The notes under the pieces were generated by a model. The model did not search any database and had not been told where the DNA came from. It saw nothing but the letters and a program-made list of their open reading frames with translations. 64,000 nucleotides of DNA from positions 33,831-97,830 of the forward strand of contig JAFPWT010000002.1 in assembly GCA_017394865.1 (NCBI GenBank), in the 5' to 3' direction. Made by a program: the position numbers and the translations under genes. Source of the DNA: Bacteroidales bacterium. GTDB taxonomy: Bacteria > Bacteroidota > Bacteroidia > Bacteroidales > F082. Below are positions 44,914 through 53,562 of the stretch, one piece after another (position 1 is the first letter of the stretch; each line of letters opens with the position of its first letter).

Positions 44914-47280
44914 ATGGCACGCATCTTCAAAAAAGGCAAGACCACGCTGGTCTCCTCCATCTTGAACATCTTGGGCTTGACGGCGGCCTTTGCTGCGCTC
45001 TACATCATCCTAGTGCAGGTACACCATGACCTCACCTACAATAAGGCGCTCAAGGACAGCGACAGGATTTATGTCCTTACAAAGAAAGAAATCAATCAAA
45101 GTGAATACACTTCTTATATGAACCGTCCTATGGGAGAGTATGTGCTTAATGCTTCCCCTGACATTGAAGCCGGCGGCTGCGGTAAAATCATGGGCAATCC
45201 CATCACGGTTCGGGTAAACGATGATCAATCGCCTGTGTCCATCACGATATCTGCCATGAACAAAGGCGCCCGCGAGGTGTTCGGTTTCGAACTGGTAGCT
45301 GGCAACTGGGACGATTTGACAGGCACTGGCTTTGCCCTCTCGGAATCGGCGGCAAAACGACTTGGAGTCCAAGTGGGTGATATGATGCAGTATTATGATG
45401 GATCGGCGTGGCAGGGAATATCCATCGTGGCCATCTATAAAGACATGCCGAAGCATAGCGACCTTTCCTCGTTCGAAATGCTTACCGATATGGGTGATAA
45501 TAACATCGACGACTGGAAGGAGTTTTCGTTCAACTATTTTCTGAAACTTCGTAAAGGAGCTGACCCCAAGGCGATTACCGAGGTGGCAATGCCGGTCGTC
45601 AAGCAGTTTTTCAGTGAGATGAATGGCGGTATTGAGGCTACGGACGATGATGTGAAGTTCGGGCTTTATCCCGTGCGACTGACCGATATGTACTTCGACA
45701 GCAATTCGTATTATGCCCCAGGCAAGGCGGGCAACAAAACCACGACGATGACCCTGCTCATCATTGCCATTTTTGTGGTGGTCATTGCCTTCATCAACTA
45801 CATTAATTTCTTCTTCGCGATGGTGCCGCTCCGCCTGAAGAGCATCAACACCCGGAAGATATTGGGTAGCAGTCGTTTCCAGTTGGTGATGTCGTCGGTA
45901 GGTGAGTCGGTGCTGATGGTAGTCATTGCCTTGGGTCTGGCGGTGGCTGTGGTCACGCTGTTCAGGCAATCCACTCTGGCTTCGATGATTGACACTTCGC
46001 TCGATTTCGGCCAAAACTGGGGCATCGTTGCCTTGACCGTCGGTTTGGCAGTGCTCATCTCGGTGGTCGCCAGCCTTTATCCTGCCTTGTTCGCTACCTC
46101 ATTCAATCCCGCCTTCGCCTTGAAAGGTACCCTCGGCACCACGCAGAAGGGTAAAGTCTTCCGCATCGGCTTGATAGGCTTGCAGTTTACCGTTTCCATC
46201 GTTCTGATTATCTGCGCGATATTTGTCTCCGAGCAACGTCGTTTTATGATGAATCACGAAATGGGCTTCAACCAGGAATGTCTTCTGCAGTCGCAGGTGT
46301 CGTGGAACCTTGCCACCAACCGCGAAGCCGTTGAAAGTCAGCTGCGGGCCGATGCGGCCATCAAGGACATCGCTTGGGGTGATGGGGCTTTCGTAAATGA
46401 TTACCGCATGAGTTGGGGACGCAAAGTGCGTGGCGAGGAAGCCGGTTGGGATGTCTATCCCGTTTCGTGGAACTTCCTGCGTTTCATGGGTATCGACATC
46501 GTGGAAGGCCGCGATTTCACTGAATCCGACGAGTTTTCTACTGGCACCTATATCTTCAACGAAACTGCACGGGACGTATATAAAATCACCCTTGAAGACC
46601 AGATTGGGGGGCATGACGGCCAAATCGCTGAGATTGCCGGTTTCTGTAAGGACTTCAACTTTGCCTCGTTGCGTCAAGAGATTAGACCTTTTGCATTCTA
46701 TGTTTACGGCAAAGATCCATGGCATATTTGCAATCGGCTGTATATCCGCACCGAGGCTGGCGTGGATGTCCCCGCCGTGATGGAGCGCATCAGGAAAACC
46801 CTCAACGACCTCGACTCCAATATGGGCGACGAAATATCATACGATGTGTGGCCTTTCTCACAATCCCTTGAAAACCAATACAAAAAGGAGCAAAACCTTT
46901 CGAAGTTGGTTACACTGTTCACGATTTTGGCCATCGTCATCTCGTTGATGGGGGTGTTCGGGCTTGTGATGTTCGAGACGGAGCACCGGCGCAAGGAGAT
47001 TGGCATCCGCCGTGTGCATGGTGCCACGGTGGAGCAGATCTTGGCCATGTTCAACTCGCGCTTCGTGAAGATCGTGCTGGTGTGCTTCGTCATCGCTGTG
47101 CCAGTCAGCATCGTCATCATGCGGCACTATTTGGAGGGCTTCGCCTATCAGGTGCCGCTGCACATCTGGGTGTTTGCTGTGGCGTTGGTGGCGGTGCTGG
47201 GTGTCACGATAGCGGTGGTCACCTTGCGGAGCTTGCGTGCGGCTACGGTGAATCCAGTGAAATCGTTGAGGACGGAATAG
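44914..47280 (+). CDS. ABC transporter permease, FtsX/MacB type (paralogue 1)
   Basis: A 788-residue inner-membrane permease with an N-terminal helix (about 17-37), a MacB-type periplasmic domain (about 45-275), an FtsX membrane domain of three helices (about 285-425), a second periplasmic domain (about 450-660) and a second FtsX domain (about 670-788, RKEIGIRRVHGATVEQIL). The protein is a tandem FtsX form common in Bacteroidetes. It should pair with the ATPase at 41765, possibly in export or stress sensing. Its first 50 and last 120 residues are nearly identical to the next gene. Confidence 0.9.
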   Translation: MARIFKKGKTTLVSSILNILGLTAAFAALYIILVQVHHDLTYNKALKDSDRIYVLTKKEINQSEYTSYMNRPMGEYVLNASPDIEAGGCGKIMGNPITVRVNDDQSPVSITISAMNKGAREVFGFELVAGNWDDLTGTGFALSESAAKRLGVQVGDMMQYYDGSAWQGISIVAIYKDMPKHSDLSSFEMLTDMGDNNIDDWKEFSFNYFLKLRKGADPKAITEVAMPVVKQFFSEMNGGIEATDDDVKFGLYPVRLTDMYFDSNSYYAPGKAGNKTTTMTLLIIAIFVVVIAFINYINFFFAMVPLRLKSINTRKILGSSRFQLVMSSVGESVLMVVIALGLAVAVVTLFRQSTLASMIDTSLDFGQNWGIVALTVGLAVLISVVASLYPALFATSFNPAFALKGTLGTTQKGKVFRIGLIGLQFTVSIVLIICAIFVSEQRRFMMNHEMGFNQECLLQSQVSWNLATNREAVESQLRADAAIKDIAWGDGAFVNDYRMSWGRKVRGEEAGWDVYPVSWNFLRFMGIDIVEGRDFTESDEFSTGTYIFNETARDVYKITLEDQIGGHDGQIAEIAGFCKDFNFASLRQEIRPFAFYVYGKDPWHICNRLYIRTEAGVDVPAVMERIRKTLNDLDSNMGDEISYDVWPFSQSLENQYKKEQNLSKLVTLFTILAIVISLMGVFGLVMFETEHRRKEIGIRRVHGATVEQILAMFNSRFVKIVLVCFVIAVPVSIVIMRHYLEGFAYQVPLHIWVFAVALVAVLGVTIAVVTLRSLRAATVNPVKSLRTE

Positions 47281-47343
47281 GCCATGAGCCATAGTTAAAT
47301 AACAATTAAACAGTTAAACAAAACAATAAACAATTAAACAACC

Positions 47344-49752
47344 ATGGCACGCATCTTCAAAAAAGGCAAGACCACGCTGGTCTCTTCCATCCTGAATATC
47401 CTGGGCTTGACGGCAGCCTTTGCCGCGCTTTACATCATCCTCGTGCAGGTACACCACGACCTCACCTATAACAAGGGGCTTAAGGACAGCGACAGGATTT
47501 ATGTCCTTACCATGCCAGACCGATTTTCAAACAATGTTTATTCGACATACGTCAATCGTCAGATGTCGGAAGCGGTCATTGCTGCTGTCCCCAGCGTTGA
47601 GGCGGGCGGCTGCGCTGCCAATTTAGGGAGCAATGAAGTTTCCGTACGCTTGGGCGAAGGACAGTCGTCGGTCGAATTGAGAGTCACCAGTTTCTCCAAG
47701 CCCGCCATCGAAGTGTTTGGATTTGAACTTGTTGCCGGCAATTTGGATAATTGGATTAGTTACACGGATGCGGTTATGTCCGAGTCGGCAGCCAAACGCT
47801 TGGGCTTGCAGGTGGGCGACCATTTCCAATTTGGCTCCTGGAATTGGACAGATGTCACGGTAGCGGCCATCTACAAGGATATGCCTGTCAACAGCGACCT
47901 TTCCTCCATCGACTTTATTCTAAATCTGGGTGATGCGGGTATGGACGATTGGAGCCAATGGGGCTGGAATTATTTCATAAAACTCGCTGAAGGCGCTGAC
48001 CCAAAAGAGTTCGATGAAATTGCACACCAAGTCGCTTTTGACCTTTTTAAGACAAAATTCGACATTGACGAAAGCAATTTAACCGAAGAAAAAGCAGCAG
48101 ATCTTGAGGTAATGAAAAAAATGATGTCACCTCATCTTATGTTATTGACCGATAACTACTTTTCCGATAATGTCGGGCATCCAGGCAAGTCGGGCAATCG
48201 CACCACGACCATCACCTTGTTTGTCATTGCCATTTTCGTGATGCTCATCGCCTTCATCAACTATATCAACTTCTTCTTCGCGATGGTGCCGTTGCGTCTG
48301 CGGAGTATCAACACACGCAAGATATTGGGCAGCAGCCGCTTCCAGTTGGTGATGTCGTCGGTGGGCGAGTCGGTGCTGATGGTCGTTATCGCTCTTGGAC
48401 TGGCGGTGGCCGTGGTTACGCTGTTCAGACAATCCACCTTGGCTGCGCTGATTGACACGCCGTTGAACTTCGGCCAAAACTTGGGTATTGCGGCTTTGAC
48501 CGTCGGTATTGCATTGCTCATTTCGGTGCTTGCCAGCCTCTATCCGGCCTTGTTCTCCACCTCGTTTAATCCCGCTTTTGCCTTGAAAGGCACACTCGGC
48601 ACCACGCAGAAAGGCAAGGCTTTCCGCATCGGATTGATTGGCTTGCAGTTCACCGTAAGCATCGTGCTGATTATCTGTGCGATTTTTGTTCATCAGCAAC
48701 GCGATTTCATGATGAATCACGACATGGGTTTCAATCAAGAAAACCTGCTTCAGTCGCATGTGACATGGGAACTCGCCAACAACCGTGAAACTGTCGAGAA
48801 TCAGTTGAAAACAGATGCTGACATCAAGGACATCGCGTGGGGCGACGGCCCGTTTGTGGCCAACAGCCGTATGGCGTGGAGCCGTCCGTTCAAAGGTGAT
48901 GTTGAGAATGTGTCATGGCAGGTTTATCCGGTTTCTTGGAACTTCCTGCGTTTTATGGGCATCGATATTGTGGAGGGCCGAGACTTTACTCCTGCCGACG
49001 AGCAATCGGAAAACGGTGTCTATATCATCAATGAGACCGCACAAAAGAAGTATGGCATCACCACTGAAGACAGAATCAAGGGTCATAAAGATGCCCCTGC
49101 CGAGATTGCCGGTATTTGCAAGGACTTCAACTTCTCTGCTTTGCGCGATGAGATTAGTCCATTTGCATTCTATGTTTATGGCAAGGAGCCGTGGAGCCCG
49201 TGCATGAGGCTGTTCATCCGTACCGAAGCCGGCGTTGATACCCAAGCGTTGATGGAACGCTCAATAAAAACCCTCAACGACCTCGACCCGACATTAGGCG
49301 ACGGTTTTTCGGTTTGGATGAGACCGTTTGAACAAGCCATTGAAAACCAATACAAAAAGGAGCAAAACCTATCTCAACTTGTCACTCTGTTCACGATATT
49401 GGCCATCGTCATCTCGCTGATGGGCGTGTTCGGGCTGGTGATGTTCGAGACGGAGCACCGGCGCAAGGAGATTGGCATCCGCCGTGTGCATGGTGCCACG
49501 GTGGAGCAGATCTTGGCCATGTTCAACTCGCGCTTCGTGAAGATCGTGCTGGTGTGCTTTGTCATCGCCGTGCCTGTGAGCATCGTCATCATGCGGCGTT
49601 ATTTGGAAGGCTTCGCCTATCAGGTGCCGCTGCATATTTGGGTGTTTGCTGTGGCGTTGGTGGCGGTGCTGGGTGTCACCGTTGCAGTGGTCACCTTGCG
49701 GAGCCTGCGGGCGGCTACGGTGAATCCAGTGAAGTCGCTGAGGACGGAATAG
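47344..49752 (+). CDS. ABC transporter permease, FtsX/MacB type (paralogue 2)
   Basis: An 802-residue tandem copy of the upstream permease with the same domain order. The membrane parts are nearly identical (for example about 118 identical bases from ATGTTCGAGACGGAGCACCG at 49441 onward), while the first periplasmic domain differs strongly and carries an insert (NLTEEKAADLEVMKKMM). The 63-base gap before it is A-rich, with repeated AATTAAACA units and no promoter seen, so it belongs to the same operon. The differing periplasmic domains suggest two permeases with different ligands, or a heterodimer. Confidence 0.9.
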   Translation: MARIFKKGKTTLVSSILNILGLTAAFAALYIILVQVHHDLTYNKGLKDSDRIYVLTMPDRFSNNVYSTYVNRQMSEAVIAAVPSVEAGGCAANLGSNEVSVRLGEGQSSVELRVTSFSKPAIEVFGFELVAGNLDNWISYTDAVMSESAAKRLGLQVGDHFQFGSWNWTDVTVAAIYKDMPVNSDLSSIDFILNLGDAGMDDWSQWGWNYFIKLAEGADPKEFDEIAHQVAFDLFKTKFDIDESNLTEEKAADLEVMKKMMSPHLMLLTDNYFSDNVGHPGKSGNRTTTITLFVIAIFVMLIAFINYINFFFAMVPLRLRSINTRKILGSSRFQLVMSSVGESVLMVVIALGLAVAVVTLFRQSTLAALIDTPLNFGQNLGIAALTVGIALLISVLASLYPALFSTSFNPAFALKGTLGTTQKGKAFRIGLIGLQFTVSIVLIICAIFVHQQRDFMMNHDMGFNQENLLQSHVTWELANNRETVENQLKTDADIKDIAWGDGPFVANSRMAWSRPFKGDVENVSWQVYPVSWNFLRFMGIDIVEGRDFTPADEQSENGVYIINETAQKKYGITTEDRIKGHKDAPAEIAGICKDFNFSALRDEISPFAFYVYGKEPWSPCMRLFIRTEAGVDTQALMERSIKTLNDLDPTLGDGFSVWMRPFEQAIENQYKKEQNLSQLVTLFTILAIVISLMGVFGLVMFETEHRRKEIGIRRVHGATVEQILAMFNSRFVKIVLVCFVIAVPVSIVIMRRYLEGFAYQVPLHIWVFAVALVAVLGVTVAVVTLRSLRAATVNPVKSLRTE

Positions 49753-49767
49753 TACTTATATTTATGC

Positions 49768-49894
49768 AAACTCAGGTGCGGAAACGGTATGAAAATACCA
49801 GGTTTCCGCACTTGAGTTTTGTGTTTTATGGCATAAATAAGTTAAACTTAGGTGCGGAAAGTGAGAAAAAAATCGAGTTTCCGCACCTGAGTTT
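49768..49894. repeat. Two tandem hairpins sharing the GGTGCGGAAA core
   Basis: Hairpin 1: 49768-49785 pairs with 49802-49819 (18 bp, one G-T), topped by GGTAT-GAAA-ATACC (49786-49799), a GNRA tetraloop. Hairpin 2: 49844-49860 pairs with 49878-49894 (17 bp). The four arms are copies of one unit, AAACTYAGGTGCGGAAA, in alternating orientation. The pair fills the space between the permease stop and the ATPase promoter box. They may terminate the permease operon or be binding sites controlling the ATPase gene. Confidence 0.8.
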
Positions 49895-49906
49895 GAAATT
49901 TTTTAT

Positions 49907-49914
49907 TATCTTTG
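49907..49914 (+). promoter_or_regulatory. -7 box of the DUF234-type ATPase gene
   Basis: TATCTTTG matches TAnnTTTG and starts 13 bases after hairpin 2. With normal spacing the start site is about base 49921, giving a leader of only 3 or 12 bases depending on which ATG is used. Confidence 0.55.
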
Positions 49915-49923
49915 CGGCAAATA

Positions 49924-51363
49924 ATGACCGCCATGGACAAAAACCTCTTTATCGGACGCGAATATGAAATCCGTCAGTTGGAAAAATACCGTAATTCCAA
50001 AGAATCGGAGTTTGTCATCATTTATGGGCGCCGCCGTGTCGGGAAGACTTTCCTCGTAAAGGAATTCTTTGATGACACCTACGATTTCAAGGTTACAGGA
50101 CTATACAAAAAGCCCAAGAAGATGCAACTCAAGAATTTCTATCTCGCCTTGCTGGAATATGGTGCAGATGTCAAAAAGGCACCGACAGACTGGTTGGAAG
50201 CCTTCGCCGAGCTGAAGAAACTCTTGAAGAGCATCAAGGAAAAACGCAAAAAAATCGTTTTTATCGACGAACTCCCTTGGCTTGACACTCGGCAAAGCGA
50301 GTTTCTTGGTGCGTTCGAGTCTTTTTGGAACGGCTGGGGCGCACAGCAAAACGACATCATGATGGTCGTATGCGGTTCGGCCACCACATGGATTACCAAG
50401 AAGATCTTGTCCGATAAAGGAGGTCTGTTCAACCGTGCGGCACGACGGATTTACCTGATGCCTTTCACGCTTCAGGAAACGGAACGGTATCTGGTTTCAA
50501 GAGGCATCCATTGGAGCCGTTACGACATTGTGGAGTGTTACATGACCATGGGCGGCATTCCTTATTACCTAAAACTCCTTGACAACGAATTGTCCTACCT
50601 CGCCAACATCGATGCAGTTTTCTTCAAACGCAAAGGTCCGCTTTGGGACGAGTTTGACCATCTTTATGAGACTCTTTTCGGGGCATCGAAAGGCTATCTG
50701 AAAATCATAGAGGCATTAGCCACGAAGAAATCAGGGCTTACCCGGAAAGAGATTATCGATGAAACGCATCTGGAAGACAACGGACTCCTCACAGAGATGC
50801 TGAAAAACCTGTCGGACAGTCAATTTGTCAGAGCTTATAACACATTTGGTTACAACGAGAAGAACGTGGTATATCAACTTTCTGATTATTTCACGCTGTT
50901 TTATTTGCGTTTCATGAAAGGCAAACAAAATCCTGACGAGCATTTTTGGACGCACTATTTGGACAATCCAGGAAAAAACAGTTGGGCTGGACAAACTTTC
51001 GAGCAAGTCTGCAAAGACCATATCAATCAGGTCAAGAAAGCTATTGGAATCAGCGCCCTGTTGACAGACATTTCCTCCTGGCAAGGTGCTTCGGAAAGCG
51101 GAAAGGCACAGATTGACCTCATTATTGATCGGCGTGACCGAACGACCAACATTTGCGAAATCAAGTTCTCGGTGGGTGAGTTTGTCATTGACAAGGATTA
51201 TGAGGACAAGCTTAGAAAAAAGATGCAAGTGTTCCGCGAAGCCACCAAATCGCTCAAAGCTTTGCAGTTGGTCATGATTACAACCTACGGTGTCAGACAA
51301 AACGCCCATAGTGGCATCATGCAGTCGCAGGTGAGGATGGATGACCTGTTTGAGGCACTGTAA
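49924..51363 (+). CDS. AAA ATPase with DUF234 PD-(D/E)XK-like C-terminus
   Basis: A 479-residue STAND-like/archaeal-type ATPase (ATPase_2). Walker A is GRRRVGKT (35-42), Walker B KIVFIDELPWL (about 115-125), with a sensor region VVCGSATTWITKKIL. A helical/winged domain follows (about 240-330), then DUF234 with a nuclease-like core: QIDLIIDRRDRTTNICEIKFS (D-x(n)-E-x-K). The family is multicopy in Bacteroidales and suspected in defence or mobile functions, but no activity is established. ATG 49924 or 49933 both fit; a TTG at 49912 overlaps the -7 box and is rejected. Confidence 0.82.
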   Translation: MTAMDKNLFIGREYEIRQLEKYRNSKESEFVIIYGRRRVGKTFLVKEFFDDTYDFKVTGLYKKPKKMQLKNFYLALLEYGADVKKAPTDWLEAFAELKKLLKSIKEKRKKIVFIDELPWLDTRQSEFLGAFESFWNGWGAQQNDIMMVVCGSATTWITKKILSDKGGLFNRAARRIYLMPFTLQETERYLVSRGIHWSRYDIVECYMTMGGIPYYLKLLDNELSYLANIDAVFFKRKGPLWDEFDHLYETLFGASKGYLKIIEALATKKSGLTRKEIIDETHLEDNGLLTEMLKNLSDSQFVRAYNTFGYNEKNVVYQLSDYFTLFYLRFMKGKQNPDEHFWTHYLDNPGKNSWAGQTFEQVCKDHINQVKKAIGISALLTDISSWQGASESGKAQIDLIIDRRDRTTNICEIKFSVGEFVIDKDYEDKLRKKMQVFREATKSLKALQLVMITTYGVRQNAHSGIMQSQVRMDDLFEAL

Positions 51364-51484
51364 ATGGAGCCTTTTTTGGCATGAATTTACATGGATTTTA
51401 CCTTTCTTTTTGATGGATTCTTTTTATGTAATTCCTTGATTTACAGAGCTATTTTTTGGAAATTATATGGATTGACGTATTGAT

Positions 51485-51518
51485 TTTGTCTTTATGGGGT
51501 GTTTTTGATCTAATTTTG
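51485..51518 (+). promoter_or_regulatory. Promoter of the 51542 cargo gene
   Basis: TTTG (51485-51488) and TAATTTTG (51511-51518) are separated by 22 bases, close to the -33/-7 arrangement. The ATG is 24 bases after the -7 box. Confidence 0.5.
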
Positions 51519-51541
51519 TGTCATAACAAAATTCCCTGCAC

Positions 51542-53155
51542 ATGAAAACACATTTTTTCTTTTTGGTTGGAATGTTTGTGATTCTCGAAACCAATGCCTT
51601 CGGACAGGAATGGGAATTCGTAAGAACGTTCGACGACAACGACCCAATCCGTCCCAACTGCATGCAATCGATGACGGAACTTGAATCGGGCGATATTATT
51701 GTGAATGCTTCGTGGACCGACCCTGCGGTTAACGGAATCAGAAGCGAGAACCCCGGTCTCATGAAGTTCTCTTCCGATGGCACTTTGCAAAAGGAAGTTT
51801 ATTGGTCTCGTTTCGGTTATCGTTCCGATGACCAATACATCATTGAATCTCCCGACCACAACATCATCGTGATGGGGCATTTCCTTCCTGACCGCGACCC
51901 TGATTGTGCCAATTTTGTTCTCGAAGGTTCCGACAAGGCGTATCTGTATTTCTACAAGATGGACAGCGATCTCAATATGATTGATTCCATAGAATACTTG
52001 ATTCCGCTCGATACGACCAACAATGCGGCATTTTATCAGGCGGGCACTGGGCAATTCCCCAATATCAGCATGGCGAAAATCAAGCTTACTTCTGCTTTTG
52101 TGGAAGACGGCGTTATCGTTGGTTCTTATACCAAAACCCAGACAAGGTATAACAATTATGCCTTGGACTCGCTTTTCTTTTTCAAGATGGATTTTGATGG
52201 GAATTTTCTGGTTCATAAAGGCATATCATTGGGCGATCGAGGCAGCGACCCGTATGCCTTCAACGACCAGATGATTAGCAATGACATCGGCTATGTGCAT
52301 TATCATTCGGGGAAAAACAATGCAAAAAACATAGGAGATAATTGTGTTTTGGTGGATAAGAATTTTGATTATGTGAAAACGATGGGTGTTGACGTTCCAC
52401 CAGAAGGCGGATGGCCTCGAAGTATCGATTTTGAGATGGTTCGCAAAAGTCCATGGGGTACGACTTTTCTGTCATGCTTGATAGACCACGTTACCACAAA
52501 AACATCCGCACACGATGCGTTCTTACAAGAAATGACGGAAAACACTGGAACAGTGGTGATTTTGCATCGAAAAGAAGCGGTTACTGACGATTACGATATG
52601 ACCGCTTTGCGCTCACCAGCCAGCTTCACCGATGACGGCATTATTTGGGCATATACTCGCGATCGTGGTCTATGGCGCGACCATGATTCGTGGGTCATGA
52701 TTGAGAAGCTGAACCGTGACTTTGGCTTGGAGCGAGAAGTGTATTATCCTTATCAGGAAAGGACCAATCTCAACTGCAATTCGTATTATGTCACACGCGA
52801 TGGTGGGGTGCTTCTGCTTTCCTATTGTCACGAACTTGATAACACAAACATCAACCACTATATTCTGACAAAATTCCCTGCTGAGGCTTTTGTAGGTATC
52901 GAGGAGGCACATGAGAATGGACTAAAGATGGCCATCGCTTATCCAAATCCGGGGAAGGATGTGCTGAATATCAGGACGGGGTTGCAGAATGCCCACGTGG
53001 AGGTGTATGATGTGAATGGGAGGCTGATGCATAGACAGGCTATTACGGAGAACGTGACGGCGATTGATGCCGGGGATTGGGCTGAAGGGGTTTATGTTTG
53101 GAAAGTGATGGCCAATAGCAAGGAAGTAGAAACTGGGAAATGGATTAAGGAGTGA
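51542..53155 (+). CDS. T9SS-sorted secreted protein
   Basis: A 537-residue protein with a signal peptide (about 1-21, ETNAFGQ) and a beta-rich body with recurrent Asp-Gly turns (FSSDGTLQKEVYW, FKMDFDGNFLVHKG, VDKNFDYVKTMG), similar in style to the proteins at 30436 and 55363. The C-terminal 80 residues are a T9SS type A sorting domain (AYPNPGKDVLNIRT, VYDVNGRLMHRQAITENVT, GVYVWKVMANSK). The function is unknown; secretion to the surface is inferred from the sorting domain. Confidence 0.75.
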   Translation: MKTHFFFLVGMFVILETNAFGQEWEFVRTFDDNDPIRPNCMQSMTELESGDIIVNASWTDPAVNGIRSENPGLMKFSSDGTLQKEVYWSRFGYRSDDQYIIESPDHNIIVMGHFLPDRDPDCANFVLEGSDKAYLYFYKMDSDLNMIDSIEYLIPLDTTNNAAFYQAGTGQFPNISMAKIKLTSAFVEDGVIVGSYTKTQTRYNNYALDSLFFFKMDFDGNFLVHKGISLGDRGSDPYAFNDQMISNDIGYVHYHSGKNNAKNIGDNCVLVDKNFDYVKTMGVDVPPEGGWPRSIDFEMVRKSPWGTTFLSCLIDHVTTKTSAHDAFLQEMTENTGTVVILHRKEAVTDDYDMTALRSPASFTDDGIIWAYTRDRGLWRDHDSWVMIEKLNRDFGLEREVYYPYQERTNLNCNSYYVTRDGGVLLLSYCHELDNTNINHYILTKFPAEAFVGIEEAHENGLKMAIAYPNPGKDVLNIRTGLQNAHVEVYDVNGRLMHRQAITENVTAIDAGDWAEGVYVWKVMANSKEVETGKWIKE

Positions 53156-53192
53156 CTTTTTTTCGTTATTTACGCTAATGGGATTACGACGG

Positions 53193-53226
53193 ACTCCCCC
53201 GCCGCTGCGCGGCACCTCTTCGGAGT
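53193..53226. repeat. GC-rich nested hairpin, possible dispersed repeat
   Basis: ACTCC (53193-53197) pairs with GGAGT (53222-53226), enclosing GCCGC (53201-53205) / GCGGC (53209-53213). The GC-rich block stands out in AT-rich surroundings between the cargo gene and the small winged-helix gene. It may be a terminator or a dispersed intergenic element. Confidence 0.45.
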
Positions 53227-53289
53227 TGGGGATGATTGGCGTGTTGAACATTTTATGTGACTGGTTCACGTCTGTGTGGAAAGAAGTCG

Positions 53290-53297
53290 TATTTTTG
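53290..53297 (+). promoter_or_regulatory. -7 box of the small winged-helix gene
   Basis: TATTTTTG matches TAnnTTTG, 17 bases before the ATG at 53314. Confidence 0.5.
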
Positions 53298-53313
53298 CAA
53301 AAATTCTTGAAGG

Positions 53314-53553
53314 ATGAAGGTAAAACTTGACGACATATATGGTTTGTTGCACAGCACCGAATACTGCAAGGAGCCAAGGTCGCTGGCGGAGATTGCCGAG
53401 CATCTGGGACTCTCTGACCGATATAAGATGAAGAAGAAATATATCGACCCGCTGTTGGACAGGTATTTAGAGATGATGCTGCTCGAAACCCCTAACAGCC
53501 CTGCTCAGCGGTATGTGCTGACGGAAGAAGGCAGGGGGATGGTTTTTGAGTAA
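53314..53553 (+). CDS. Small winged-helix protein
   Basis: A 79-residue protein: RSLAEIAEHLGLSDRYKMKKKYIDPLLDR (about 22-50) followed by AQRYVLTEEGRGM fits a winged helix-turn-helix. The same pattern ends many AlbA_2/Fic-type Bacteroidetes proteins, so this could be a free-standing regulator or the surviving C-terminal piece of such a protein. It has its own -7 box. It ends 9 bases before the TPR-LuxR regulator and may be co-transcribed with it. Confidence 0.6.
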   Translation: MKVKLDDIYGLLHSTEYCKEPRSLAEIAEHLGLSDRYKMKKKYIDPLLDRYLEMMLLETPNSPAQRYVLTEEGRGMVFE

Positions 53554-53558
53554 TTTTG
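53551..53558 (+). promoter_or_regulatory. -7 box overlapping a stop codon, before the TPR regulator
   Basis: TAATTTTG starts on the TAA stop of the winged-helix gene and ends 4 bases before the regulator ATG at 53563. If functional, it would give a leaderless or near-leaderless mRNA. Confidence 0.4.
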
Positions 53559-53562
53559 CGAC

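Noticed and set aside
47281-47343. Separate promoter for the second permease
   Set aside because: The gap is A-rich with AATTAAACA repeats but has no TAnnTTTG or -24/-12 element.
49829-49850. TATGGCATAAATAAG between the tandem hairpins as a sigma-54 site
   Set aside because: The -12 GC is missing and no enhancer palindrome is present.
49768-49894. CRISPR-like repeat array
   Set aside because: The four units alternate in orientation and form hairpins; there are no regularly spaced direct repeats and no cas genes.
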